Source: Phycisphaerae bacterium (lineage in GTDB: Bacteria > Planctomycetota > Phycisphaerae > Phycisphaerales > UBA1924). From it: a stretch of 40,181 bases of DNA. Position 1 is the stretch's first letter; each line of letters starts with the position of its first letter. The position numbers and the translations under genes are program-made. The stretch lies in contig PAKY01000084.1 in the NCBI GenBank assembly GCA_002706885.1, forward strand, positions 1 through 40,181, written 5' to 3'. Positions 17,169-24,848 of the stretch are shown in pieces. The notes below the pieces were generated by a model. The model did not search any database and was not told the origin of the DNA. It saw only the letters and a list, made by a program, of their open reading frames with translations.

Positions 17169-19898
17169 TTACCGTGACGCCTCGGCGGTAAGAGCCTCTT
17201 CGACAAACTGTGCCAGGGTGTCCGCTGCGTTATCCGTTGGCGCCAACGCCGTCTGGAACAGTCCGCGGCGGATGACCGAGACGCGGACGCGGTCGCTGCG
17301 ACCGTCGCCGGGCGCGAGCCAGATCAGGCAGTCGGGCGCGTCGGCGCGGTTCAGCACGCTCGCGAGCGCATCAGTCAGCGAAGGGTCGTCGATCGGACGG
17401 GCGCCGCGGTCGGCGCGGATCTCCGCGAGCAGCCCATCGAGCTCATCGCGATCGACATGATCGCTGATCGGATCGACCAGATCGCCGTTGACGTCGGCGC
17501 CATGAGCGCGGAAGTGGGCGACGGCGAAATGAAGCTGCTGCTTGACGTTCGCGTCGAGCGGCGCCCGGAGGTCGCTCAGGATCACGATGGACGCGTCGAA
17601 ACTCGGGTGAACGAACGCAGCGGGTTCCCCGAACGGGTGGTCCGCGAGGAACTCGGGGAGTTCGTGATCGAGGTCCTCGAGATCGAGTTTCGTGGCGTCG
17701 TCGCGTGAGACGATCAAGACCTCGCTGTCGGGGATGTCGTGCAGTTCAGGCGTGATCCAGACGATGCCGTCGAGCTCGCCGTCGATCGCGAGAACGTTGC
17801 GGAACGTGCCGACGATCTGGTCGTCGCTCGGGTGGCCGATCCGCATGGCGATCGTCATGGCGTTGAACATCTTTGCGGTGGTCGCGTTGATGGCGTGCTT
17901 GTCGACGAGGTCCACGCCGTGGTCGGAGAACACGCGGGACGCCGATGCGACAAACGGATCGGCCTCGCTCGGGAGCGGGATCGAAGCGGCTACGAGCACC
18001 TGCGGTCGTCCGTCGTTCGCGAACTCATGGCCGATCGCGTGGACGCTCACCGTATGGGTCTGCGAGTCGCGGCGATCGGCCGTATCGGTGCGCACGACGG
18101 TCGTGGAGCGGTCATCACGTTGGGTGAGCACGAGCGTCGCGATGCCCCCAACGGCGCCCATGACGATGAAGATCGCGACGAGGGCGCCGAGGTTCAGCGC
18201 GGCGGTCTGGTTCTGTCGGCGGTGACGGCGGGCGGGCCCGCGGCGGGGGGTCATGGTGGGGCGCGCGGAGGGGCGGCGGTCGGCGGCGCGAGCGCGGGCG
18301 CGGCGGATGATCTCGTGTCCCGGTGCGCCCCGCGCGGGGCTGTGGCGACGAGCGTTGCTCGATTCGCGGTCCGCCGCGCGGGCGTGGCCGTCGATCTCGC
18401 AACGGCCCGTCCACCAGTCGGCGACGCGGAGGCGCGGCGGGCCGTCGGGGCGTTCATTGGTGGCGACGGGCGTTGAGAAGCTCGCGACCCTGACGGCCTC
18501 GGCGGTCGGCGCGGTGAACGGATCGTCGTGGGTGTCGGCGGCTGGCGTTTCAATATCGGCGTCGTTGCGCCCGCGGACGCTGGGGAGGTCGGCGGGTCGC
18601 ATCTTGAAGGGATCGTCTGCTTCGACCACGGCGCGGAGGTCGGTGAGCATGTCCTCGGCGGTGGCGTAGCGCTTGTCGTAGTCGGTCATCGCGCGACGGA
18701 TGACCCACTTCACGCTCTCGGGCGCGCGACGCGTCACGCGGCTGAGGCCGCCGTGGGCGGGGAACGAGCCTTCGACGAGCGAGAAAAGGACCGCGCCCGC
18801 GGCGAAGACATCGAAGCGGGCGCCGTCGATCTGGTGGACCTTGACGCCGCGGAGGGCCTGGCGGACGAGTTCCGGGTCGCGGTAGTACTCGGTGCCGTGC
18901 GTGGTCAGCGTCATCGACGAGCGGAGGGGCGTGACGAGGCCGAAGTCGACAAGGTGAGCTCGGCCCTTGCGGCCCGCGGACGCGGTGGCGTCGACGATGA
19001 TGTTCTCAGGCTTGACGTCCTTGTGCCACAGTCCGCCACGGTGGTAGGTCGCGAGCGTTTCGAGGAGGTCGCAGATGTACCCGAGACCCTCGCGGAGATT
19101 CGGCGCGTCGAGGCCGGAGGGCGCCGCGGGCGTGCTGCGGGCGTGAAGCTGCTGGGTGACGGTGGAAAGGTTCTCGCCCGGCACGAAGCGCATGACATAG
19201 AAGAAGCGTTCAGGAGTCAGGTCGTGCTCGAGGACAAGTCCGAGGCGTCGTGCTGCGTCGAGGGCTCGGCTTTCCCGCACGATCTGGGGGAGGCTGGAAC
19301 CGTCACTCAGGCTGAAGCTCTTGATGACCACGCGGGAAACGTCGTGCTGGCCGCGACGCTCGAAGCCCGCGATCTTCAGCTCGTTGGGCTCGGCGACGTA
19401 GAGCTTGCCGCCGCTGCCACCGCCCGGGAGCGATCCGACGATGGTGTAGCCGTCGAACAGGCCCGTGGAGCGTGAGGGGCGGTCGCGGCCCGGCGCCTCC
19501 GCCATTGCGGCGGGGAGGCGGCGTTCGAGTCCCTCGGTCAGGCCGCGGAGGCCGACCATGCGGGCGGGGGTGGCGATCAGGGCACGGTAGAGGGAGAGCG
19601 AGCAGGTGCGGCATTCGCTCGAGAACGCGCGACCGTAGTGCGAGGCGGCGGACCAGCGGCCGATGGCGACGTTTGCGACGACGAGCGGCGCGAACACGCA
19701 CGCGACCAGCACCGCGCCGACGCTTCGGACGAGGTCGGCGATGATCGCGCCGATGCAGGTAAAGACGTGGGCGATGAAGCGGAAGACCAGACCGACGAGC
19801 TTGGTGAGGTAAATGACGCCGTAGACGAGGACGAGGATCGCGACCGCTCCGCCGAGCAAGGTCGCCAGGATGATGAGGATCCATTCCATTGCTTGCAC
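17169..19898 (-). CDS. Transmembrane serine/threonine protein kinase
   Basis: A 909-residue Hanks-type kinase with an unusual layout. Two hydrophobic N-terminal stretches (about 5-31 and 36-80) come before the kinase domain (about 150-425). Visible catalytic parts: a glycine loop LPGGGSGGKLYVA (157-169), Lys193 in VVIKSF, Glu209 in the C-helix, the loop HKDVKPENI (292-300) with catalytic Asp294 and HKD instead of HRD, and DFG at 318-320; the APE motif reads RDPE (340-343). It is therefore probably active. A linker rich in Arg and Pro leads to another membrane helix (568-592) and a 310-residue C-terminal domain of mixed alpha/beta character with no recognised fold. The start is GTG at 19898 or ATG at 19889. 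It lies 84 bases downstream of the ECF sigma gene, a pairing well known in planctomycetes. Confidence 0.9.
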   Translation of the reverse strand: MQAMEWILIILATLLGGAVAILVLVYGVIYLTKLVGLVFRFIAHVFTCIGAIIADLVRSVGAVLVACVFAPLVVANVAIGRWSAASHYGRAFSSECRTCSLSLYRALIATPARMVGLRGLTEGLERRLPAAMAEAPGRDRPSRSTGLFDGYTIVGSLPGGGSGGKLYVAEPNELKIAGFERRGQHDVSRVVIKSFSLSDGSSLPQIVRESRALDAARRLGLVLEHDLTPERFFYVMRFVPGENLSTVTQQLHARSTPAAPSGLDAPNLREGLGYICDLLETLATYHRGGLWHKDVKPENIIVDATASAGRKGRAHLVDFGLVTPLRSSMTLTTHGTEYYRDPELVRQALRGVKVHQIDGARFDVFAAGAVLFSLVEGSFPAHGGLSRVTRRAPESVKWVIRRAMTDYDKRYATAEDMLTDLRAVVEADDPFKMRPADLPSVRGRNDADIETPAADTHDDPFTAPTAEAVRVASFSTPVATNERPDGPPRLRVADWWTGRCEIDGHARAADRESSNARRHSPARGAPGHEIIRRARARAADRRPSARPTMTPRRGPARRHRRQNQTAALNLGALVAIFIVMGAVGGIATLVLTQRDDRSTTVVRTDTADRRDSQTHTVSVHAIGHEFANDGRPQVLVAASIPLPSEADPFVASASRVFSDHGVDLVDKHAINATTAKMFNAMTIAMRIGHPSDDQIVGTFRNVLAIDGELDGIVWITPELHDIPDSEVLIVSRDDATKLDLEDLDHELPEFLADHPFGEPAAFVHPSFDASIVILSDLRAPLDANVKQQLHFAVAHFRAHGADVNGDLVDPISDHVDRDELDGLLAEIRADRGARPIDDPSLTDALASVLNRADAPDCLIWLAPGDGRSDRVRVSVIRRGLFQTALAPTDNAADTLAQFVEEALTAEASR

Positions 19899-19903
19899 CC
19901 CGT

Positions 19904-19940
19904 CCCGGCCGTTCGACTCATCTGGGTGAGTCGTCCCGGG
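19904..19940. promoter_or_regulatory. Inverted repeat between sigma factor and kinase genes
   Basis: GACTCA-TCTGGG-TGAGTC (19915-19932) forms a perfect 6-bp stem with a 6-base loop, and flanking CCCGG and CCGGG can extend it across an internal loop. It lies in the 84-base gap upstream of the kinase start. No T-run follows, so it may be an mRNA hairpin or an operator rather than a terminator. Confidence 0.35.
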
Positions 19941-19982
19941 CGTTGACCCGATCCTGTCGGGCGCCTCGGGGCCGCGATCCGC

Positions 19983-20762
19983 TCACAGCCAGTCGCTCGA
20001 GGCGCCTGCTCCCGCTTCGTCCGCGGCGCGAAGCTTCATCTGGCGGTGGTAGATCTCGGCGACCGCCTCGTCGAACATCGCGTCGGTGGACTTGTCAGGC
20101 GCGGTCTTGGGATTTTCGGTCAGCCCGTTTCGCTCCAGTTCGGCGCGTTCTTCCTCTGTGAAGCTGAATTTCGACACGACCTCCTGGAGCTTCTCTCGGA
20201 GGCACGTCCGGACTTTGGCGAGTCGGCGGCTTACGGTCGGCTCGCTGACGCCGATCTGCTCGGCGACGTCCTTCCCGCTCAGGCCGTCCAGAACCCGCAT
20301 CCGGTAGATGGAGAACTCGGTGAAGTCGCATTCCTTCTCTACGAGGCGGATCGCGGCCTCGACCTTGGAGCGGAACATCGCGGCTTCGTAGGCGTCGTCG
20401 ACGCCCGGATTGCCGTCCGGAATCATCCAGCGGTCGTCGAGTTCAGCTGTTCGCTGTCCGCCACCCCGTTTTAGGGCCATTCGGCGATCGATTTCATCGC
20501 CGAGGACGTGCTTGGCGATGGCGAGGAGCCAGGTGCTGAAGCGGGCGCCGCGGGACGGGTCGTACCGCTCGATCGAGTTCGAGAGGGCGGCGAGCGTCTC
20601 CTGGGAGAGGTCACGGGCGGTTTCAGCGCCGATGCGGCCCTGTCCCCATCGCGTGAGCTGGGCGCGCAGGACGGGCCCGAACGTCTCCCAGAGCTCGAAC
20701 CACGCTGCCTCGTCGTTGGCGCGCAGGCGAGTCACGAAACCCGAAGTGAGCTGGCTGAGCAT
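19983..20762 (-). CDS. ECF-like RNA polymerase sigma factor with C-terminal extension
   Basis: A sigma-70 family factor of the extracytoplasmic-function kind, 259 residues. Region 2 is at about 8-95 (AETARDLSQETLAALSNSI, then GARFSTWLLAIAKHVLGDEIDRR), which binds core polymerase and the -10 element. Region 4 is at about 130-195, with a helix-turn-helix DGLSGKDVAEQIGVSEPTVSRRL (159-181). About 60 residues follow region 4 (TEEERAELERNGLTE onward), an acidic and helical tail that ordinary ECF factors lack; such tails can hold sensing or anti-sigma-like functions. No separate anti-sigma gene is visible, and the next gene is a membrane kinase, so regulation by phosphorylation is a reasonable guess. 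The ATG at 20760-20762 opens on a 277-base divergent control region. Confidence 0.9.
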   Translation of the reverse strand: MLSQLTSGFVTRLRANDEAAWFELWETFGPVLRAQLTRWGQGRIGAETARDLSQETLAALSNSIERYDPSRGARFSTWLLAIAKHVLGDEIDRRMALKRGGGQRTAELDDRWMIPDGNPGVDDAYEAAMFRSKVEAAIRLVEKECDFTEFSIYRMRVLDGLSGKDVAEQIGVSEPTVSRRLAKVRTCLREKLQEVVSKFSFTEEERAELERNGLTENPKTAPDKSTDAMFDEAVAEIYHRQMKLRAADEAGAGASSDWL

Positions 20763-21039
20763 ACGGCGGCGGCTCCTGTCGTCTTCCTACCAGCATAAGG
20801 CCCGGTCGTGGCGTTCCTGCATCCCTTCGGGGCGGAAGTTGGGTTTGCGGACGCAATATGGGGCGGGTTTGCGCTCGGTTGTGAAATCATGGAGGGCTCG
20901 ATCCCAAGCACGCGGCGGAATGGGGCCCGGCTGGTTGAGCGGGCCCCGAGGCAAGCGACAACGCGTCCGCGATAGGCGGCCGGCCCAGCGGGGGTCGGCG
21001 ACGCGGCTGGCGGGCGGCTGCTCTTGGAAGGAGTTCACC
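20763..21039. promoter_or_regulatory. Divergent control region with direct repeats and a hairpin
   Basis: This 277-base region separates the sigma gene (minus) from the coiled-coil gene (plus) and has no credible gene. Two exact copies of GGGTTTGCG (20841-20849 and 20865-20873), 24 bases apart, flank the only AT-rich patch (CAATATGG). A GC-rich hairpin GGGGCCCG/CGGGCCCC (20922-20929 and 20940-20947, 10-base loop) lies in what would be the leader of the plus-strand gene. The site GGAAGGAG (21026-21033) is its ribosome binding site. The repeats are candidate promoter or operator elements, perhaps recognised by the adjacent sigma factor. Confidence 0.45.
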
Positions 21040-21999
21040 ATGTGTTTCATGAAGGGTCTTGTTCGAACCGGCGTGGTGGTGGCCCTGGTCGGGGGCGGCG
21101 CCGCCCTTGTCGCCGAGGCCGTGAGCCCCGGATCGGTGTCGGCGATCGCGGGCCAGGCCCGCGGGGTGGTTTCGAGCGCGATCGACAGCGCCGTCGATGA
21201 TCCGGTTGCCCTGCGGACGCAGCTCACCTCGCTGGAAGCCGAGTACCCGTCGAGGATTGCGGAGGTTCGCTCGGACCTGACGGACCTCGACGATCAGATC
21301 GCGCAGCTCGAGCGGGATCTCGCGATCAGCGAGCGGGTGATCGAGTTGACGGCCGAGGACCTCTCGGTCATCGACAGCGGGATCACGCAGGCCCGCGCCG
21401 CTCGCGACGCGAATCCGCGGGCGATTGTGCGCATCAGCTTCGATAACCGTTCGATCGACGTCGATCGCGCTTACGCCAAGCGGAGCGAGATCGAGCAGAC
21501 CCGCAACGTCTATTCGACGCGGGCGACGGAGATCCAGACCGAGCTCGGCTACATGGCCGATCAGCGCGAGCAGCTTGCGGAGCTGCTCGGTCAGCTCGAG
21601 ACCGAGCGGGCGCAGTTCCAGGCCCAGATCGTGCAGCTTGACGCCCAGATCGACTCGATCGCTCGGAACGAGCGGCTGATCGACATGATGGAGGAGCGTC
21701 AGGCCCGTATCGACGAGCTGAGCAGTCACCAGGTCCATTCGCTCGACCAGTTCCACCGTCGGGTCGCCAAGATCCGTGGGGAGCAGCAGGCCCGTCTTGC
21801 TGACCTGGGTCGGGACAAGGAGCGGATGAACTACGAGGACGCGGCGAAGTGGGAGCTTCAGAACGACGGGTCGTTCGACCGGATCGAGATCGCTCCGGAG
21901 GCCCCCACCCCCGCCGTCGAGATCATCGAGATCCACCCCGACTCGACGGCGCCGGCGCCTGAGAAGAAGAAGTCCGAGCAGATCGTTCTGAACGGCTGA
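21040..21999 (+). CDS. Membrane-anchored coiled-coil protein of unknown function
   Basis: A 319-residue protein not recognised as a known family. The N-terminus has a short basic start and one hydrophobic helix (about 5-25, GLVRTGVVVALVGGGAALVA), either an uncleaved anchor or a signal peptide. Residues about 48-115 and 140-250 are strongly heptad-like, with Leu/Ile and Glu/Gln/Arg patterns (LTDLDDQIAQLERDLAISERVIEL; QLAELLGQLETERAQFQAQI), so an extended coiled coil is expected. The tail is Pro/Glu-rich and then basic (EKKKSEQIVLNG). The start is set by GGAAGGAG seven bases before the ATG; a longer open frame upstream is Arg-rich and antisense to the sigma gene. It is monocistronic, with a strong terminator after it. 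By design it could tether or space envelope layers; that is inference. Confidence 0.8.
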   Translation: MCFMKGLVRTGVVVALVGGGAALVAEAVSPGSVSAIAGQARGVVSSAIDSAVDDPVALRTQLTSLEAEYPSRIAEVRSDLTDLDDQIAQLERDLAISERVIELTAEDLSVIDSGITQARAARDANPRAIVRISFDNRSIDVDRAYAKRSEIEQTRNVYSTRATEIQTELGYMADQREQLAELLGQLETERAQFQAQIVQLDAQIDSIARNERLIDMMEERQARIDELSSHQVHSLDQFHRRVAKIRGEQQARLADLGRDKERMNYEDAAKWELQNDGSFDRIEIAPEAPTPAVEIIEIHPDSTAPAPEKKKSEQIVLNG

Positions 22000-22059
22000 G
22001 GACGGTTCCGGCTCATCGCCCGAGGCGTTCGCCCGACTCATCCCCCACGGCGAATCGTC

Positions 22060-22097
22060 GCCCCCGCAGGGTCTATCAGGGTCCTGCGGGGGCTTTT
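22060..22097 (+). terminator. Rho-independent terminator
   Basis: GCCCCCGCAGG (22060-22070) pairs perfectly with CCTGCGGGGGC (22083-22093), an 11-bp stem with a 12-base loop, followed by TTTT. It lies 60 bases after the coiled-coil gene and ends that transcript before mreB. This is the clearest terminator in the window. Confidence 0.9.
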
Positions 22098-22242
22098 CGT
22101 TGGCGATGTGATGGAAATCGGGGGCGTCTGAGGCCTCGGTTGGTGGCCGCGGGGGGCATGATCCGATAAGTTCAGTGATCCCCGGGCGGGGCGGCGGGTC
22201 ACCGTTGCGCCCCTCCCCCGACTTGCAGGAGAACGCCCTCCC

Positions 22243-23298
22243 GTGGCTTGGAACCGCTTCGCACGTCTGTTCAGCATCGACATGGGCATGGACCTCGGGA
22301 CGTGCAACACGCTGGTGGCGGTGCGCGGCCAGGGCATCGTTCTGAACGAGCCGTCCGTGGTCGCGGTGAAGAAGGGCACCAATCAGGTCCTCCAGACCGG
22401 CAACGGTCTCGCGGTGGGCTGGGTCGCCAAGGAGATGCTCGGCAAGACCCCTGGCACCATCAGCGCCGTCCGTCCGCTCAAGGACGGCGTGATCTCGGAC
22501 TTCGAGATCACGGAGGCGATGCTCAAGTACTTCATCACCAAGGTCACGGGCAAGTACCGCTGGATCGGACCGCGGGTGGTGATCTCGATCCCGTCGGGCA
22601 TCACGGCGGTCGAGAAGCGAGCGGTGATCGACTCCGCGGACCTCGCGGGGGCGAACCGGACGTTCCTTCTCGAGGAACCGATCGCCGCGGCCATCGGAGC
22701 GGGGCTGCCGTTCGCGGAGCCGACGGCTTCGATGATCGTCGATATCGGCGGTGGCACGACCGAGGTCGCGATCATGTCGCTCGGCGACATCGCGACGTGC
22801 GAGTCGGTTCGGGTCGCGGGCGATGACATGGACGAGGCGGTCATCGCGCACATGAAGCGGACGTACAACCTGATGATCGGCGAGCAGACCGCCGAGCGGA
22901 TCAAGATCGAGATCGGCTCCGCCGCGCCCGTGGGCGAGGAGAAGCAGATGGAGGTCCGCGGTCGCGACATGATCAGCGGCCTGCCTCGCAAGACGGTCAT
23001 CACGAGCGAGGAGATCCGCGAGGCGCTTCAGGAGCCCGTGAACGCGATCATCGATACGGTCACGCAGACGCTCGAGCGGGCCGAGCCGGAACTCGCGGCG
23101 GACCTTGTCGAGAACGGTATCTGTCTCGCCGGCGGTGGCGCGCTCCTCCGTGGGCTGCCTGCCGTGCTTCAGAAGGCGACGGGGCTGAACGCCGTGCTCG
23201 CCGAGGACCCCCTCACGTGTGTGGCCCGTGGGACGGCGATGTTCCTTGAGAACATCGAGACGTGGAAGGAAGTTCTCGAGAGCGACCTCGACCTCTGA
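22243..23298 (+). CDS. mreB: Rod-shape actin homologue MreB
   Basis: An ATP-binding bacterial actin that polymerises beneath the membrane and directs lateral wall synthesis. The 351-residue protein matches the family from end to end: phosphate 1 motif MDLGTCNTLVAVRGQGIVLNEPSVVAV (about 16-42), phosphate 2 motif IVDIGGGTTEVAIMSLG (about 165-181), ERIKIEIGSA, and the adenosine motif GICLAGGGALLRGLP. The N-terminus has an amphipathic-looking stretch WNRFARLF that may contact the membrane. GTG at 22243 is chosen because it gives the standard N-terminus and AGGAGA lies about 11 bases before it. It heads mreB-mreC-mreD. No rodA or penicillin-binding protein gene follows in this window. Confidence 0.96.
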   Translation: MAWNRFARLFSIDMGMDLGTCNTLVAVRGQGIVLNEPSVVAVKKGTNQVLQTGNGLAVGWVAKEMLGKTPGTISAVRPLKDGVISDFEITEAMLKYFITKVTGKYRWIGPRVVISIPSGITAVEKRAVIDSADLAGANRTFLLEEPIAAAIGAGLPFAEPTASMIVDIGGGTTEVAIMSLGDIATCESVRVAGDDMDEAVIAHMKRTYNLMIGEQTAERIKIEIGSAAPVGEEKQMEVRGRDMISGLPRKTVITSEEIREALQEPVNAIIDTVTQTLERAEPELAADLVENGICLAGGGALLRGLPAVLQKATGLNAVLAEDPLTCVARGTAMFLENIETWKEVLESDLDL

Positions 23299-23352
23299 GG
23301 CATCGTCGAGGTTCACGCCACACCGAGGCCCCGGACGGCCGATTGACCAGGC

Positions 23353-24267
23353 ATGGTTCGAACGCACGCCCAGCACCCCATCGCCAAGGCCATCCTCCCG
23401 GCGACGATCCTCGCGCTGATCGTGCTCGCGGTCCTGCCTGCCTCCTACCTGCGATGGACCACCGGGCTGAGCCAGCTCGTCCGGGCGGCCGTTACGCCGA
23501 TCAGCCACCCGCTGATCATCGTCTCGCGATGGCTTTCCCCCGCTGACCAAGGGCGGGAGAGCGACCGGATAGAGACCCTCGAGGCCGAGGCACGGACGTA
23601 CGAGCTCCGGTGGCGCCAGGGCGAGCAGGAGATCAAGGAACTCCGCCAGCTCGTCGAGGAACTGCAGAGCGGGCGGGCGCTGCCGCAGAAGATCCCGATC
23701 GACTACGTCGCGGCGCCTGTGATCGGAACGGCGAGCGATGTGGCGAGTGGCGCCCTGATCGTCCGGCGCGGCGAGCGTGACGGCGTGACGGAGCAGAGCA
23801 CGGTCGCCACGACGGCCGGGACGCAGCTTGTCGGTCGCGTCGTGAAGGTCGACGCGCGGACGTGCGTGGTGCTGCCGATCACGGATCGCGCCGCGGGCAC
23901 GGACGTGCGGGCGGAGATCGTCGTCGACAACGCGGCCGCGAAGAGCCAGATCATCAATTGCATCCTCTTCCCGGACGACACGGACGGGCGGCTCGGCGGC
24001 CTTGCGACCGTGCTCAATCCCACGGCGTCCGACCCGGACCCTCCGACGCCTCGGCCCGGCATGACCGTGCGGCTGAGCGACCCGGGGTGGCCGACGTCGT
24101 CGCAGCAGCTCGTGCTTGGCGTGATCGAGGAGATCCGCCCGGACGAGGCGAATCCGCTCCGCCCATGGATCGTGGTAGCGCCGACCGTGGAGTTGCGCCG
24201 CCTCGGACAGGTGATCCTGCTTATTCCCATCGACGCTGGCGACGCTCGTGGCGGGGGCGCCCCGTGA
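23353..24267 (+). CDS. mreC: Rod-shape determining protein MreC
   Basis: Bitopic inner-membrane protein that links MreB and MreD to the periplasmic wall-synthesis machinery. 304 residues: one membrane helix (about 15-35, ILPATILALIVLAVLPASYL), a second short hydrophobic stretch (about 43-60), a coiled-coil dimerisation segment (about 75-110, IETLEAEARTYELRWRQGEQ onward), then the two beta-barrel domains (about 115-300; VAAPVIGTASDVASGALIVRRG, and TQLVGRVVKVDARTCVVLPITD). An extra Pro/Asp-rich loop (about 217-235) interrupts the second domain. The ATG at 23353 lies 54 bases after mreB. The end overlaps the mreD start (GTGA). Identity rests on fold pattern and position. Confidence 0.9.
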   Translation: MVRTHAQHPIAKAILPATILALIVLAVLPASYLRWTTGLSQLVRAAVTPISHPLIIVSRWLSPADQGRESDRIETLEAEARTYELRWRQGEQEIKELRQLVEELQSGRALPQKIPIDYVAAPVIGTASDVASGALIVRRGERDGVTEQSTVATTAGTQLVGRVVKVDARTCVVLPITDRAAGTDVRAEIVVDNAAAKSQIINCILFPDDTDGRLGGLATVLNPTASDPDPPTPRPGMTVRLSDPGWPTSSQQLVLGVIEEIRPDEANPLRPWIVVAPTVELRRLGQVILLIPIDAGDARGGGAP

Positions 24268-24824
24268 ACTGGGTCTCGTTCACGATCGTCACCTGGCTGT
24301 TCCTTGGCCTCGAACTGGGCTTGCGCGACGCGCTGCGTCTGGGCGACAGTTCCATCGGTCCGAGCTTCGTCATCCCGCTTCTGGTCTATGTCACGCTTTC
24401 GACACCCCCGCGGACCGCGACCTGGGCGGCGGCTTTCCTGGGCGTGCTGCTCGATCTCAGTTGGTTGTTGGTGCGGGGAAGTGGTCCGGCGGGATACGTC
24501 ATTGGGCCGTACGCGCTCGGGATGATCGTGTCGGCCCAGCTCGTGCACGCGGCGCGGGGCCTGGTCATTCGGAATCACCCGATCGCGATCGCCGTGCTCG
24601 CGGGTCTGGCGGCGATGGTGACCCACATCGTGGTGGTTGCCCTCCTGACCCTCCGCGGCGCCGGGATCGATGATCTCGACTTCAGCCCGACGGGTCAGTT
24701 GCAGGCGAGGCTGTTTTCATCGATTTACACCGGCGCCGTGGCTCTGGTCCTGAGCTTCATTTTCCGTCAGATCGAGCCCGTGATGGGATTCCACCTTGAT
24801 CGGTACGGTCGCCACGTCCGCTGA
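24264..24824 (+). CDS. mreD: Rod-shape determining protein MreD
   Basis: Polytopic membrane partner of MreC in the elongation machinery. 186 residues with five or six hydrophobic helices (about 4-19, 30-45, 50-70, 78-100, 110-130, 155-172), as expected for MreD. The sequence of this family is poorly conserved, so the call depends mostly on length, hydrophobicity and its place after mreC. The GTG at 24264-24266 overlaps the mreC stop in GTGA; the longer open frame upstream runs inside mreC and is not used. The GlmU-like gene starts 24 bases later. Confidence 0.88.
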   Translation: MNWVSFTIVTWLFLGLELGLRDALRLGDSSIGPSFVIPLLVYVTLSTPPRTATWAAAFLGVLLDLSWLLVRGSGPAGYVIGPYALGMIVSAQLVHAARGLVIRNHPIAIAVLAGLAAMVTHIVVVALLTLRGAGIDDLDFSPTGQLQARLFSSIYTGAVALVLSFIFRQIEPVMGFHLDRYGRHVR

Positions 24825-24848
24825 GCGGACGGCGTTACACTCCGGCGC

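Noticed and set aside
20410-21039. Upstream extension of the coiled-coil gene
   Set aside because: Arg/Ser-rich and antisense to the sigma factor gene; a good ribosome binding site and signal-like helix mark the start at 21040.
22140-22170. TTGGTG and GATAAG as a mreB promoter
   Set aside because: Spacing of 19 bases and poor match to both boxes; not better than chance.
20887-23550. 887-codon minus-strand frame opposite the coiled-coil gene and mreB
   Set aside because: Arg, Asp, Leu and His-rich reading of the opposite strand; mreB is unmistakable on the plus strand and a terminator interrupts the region.
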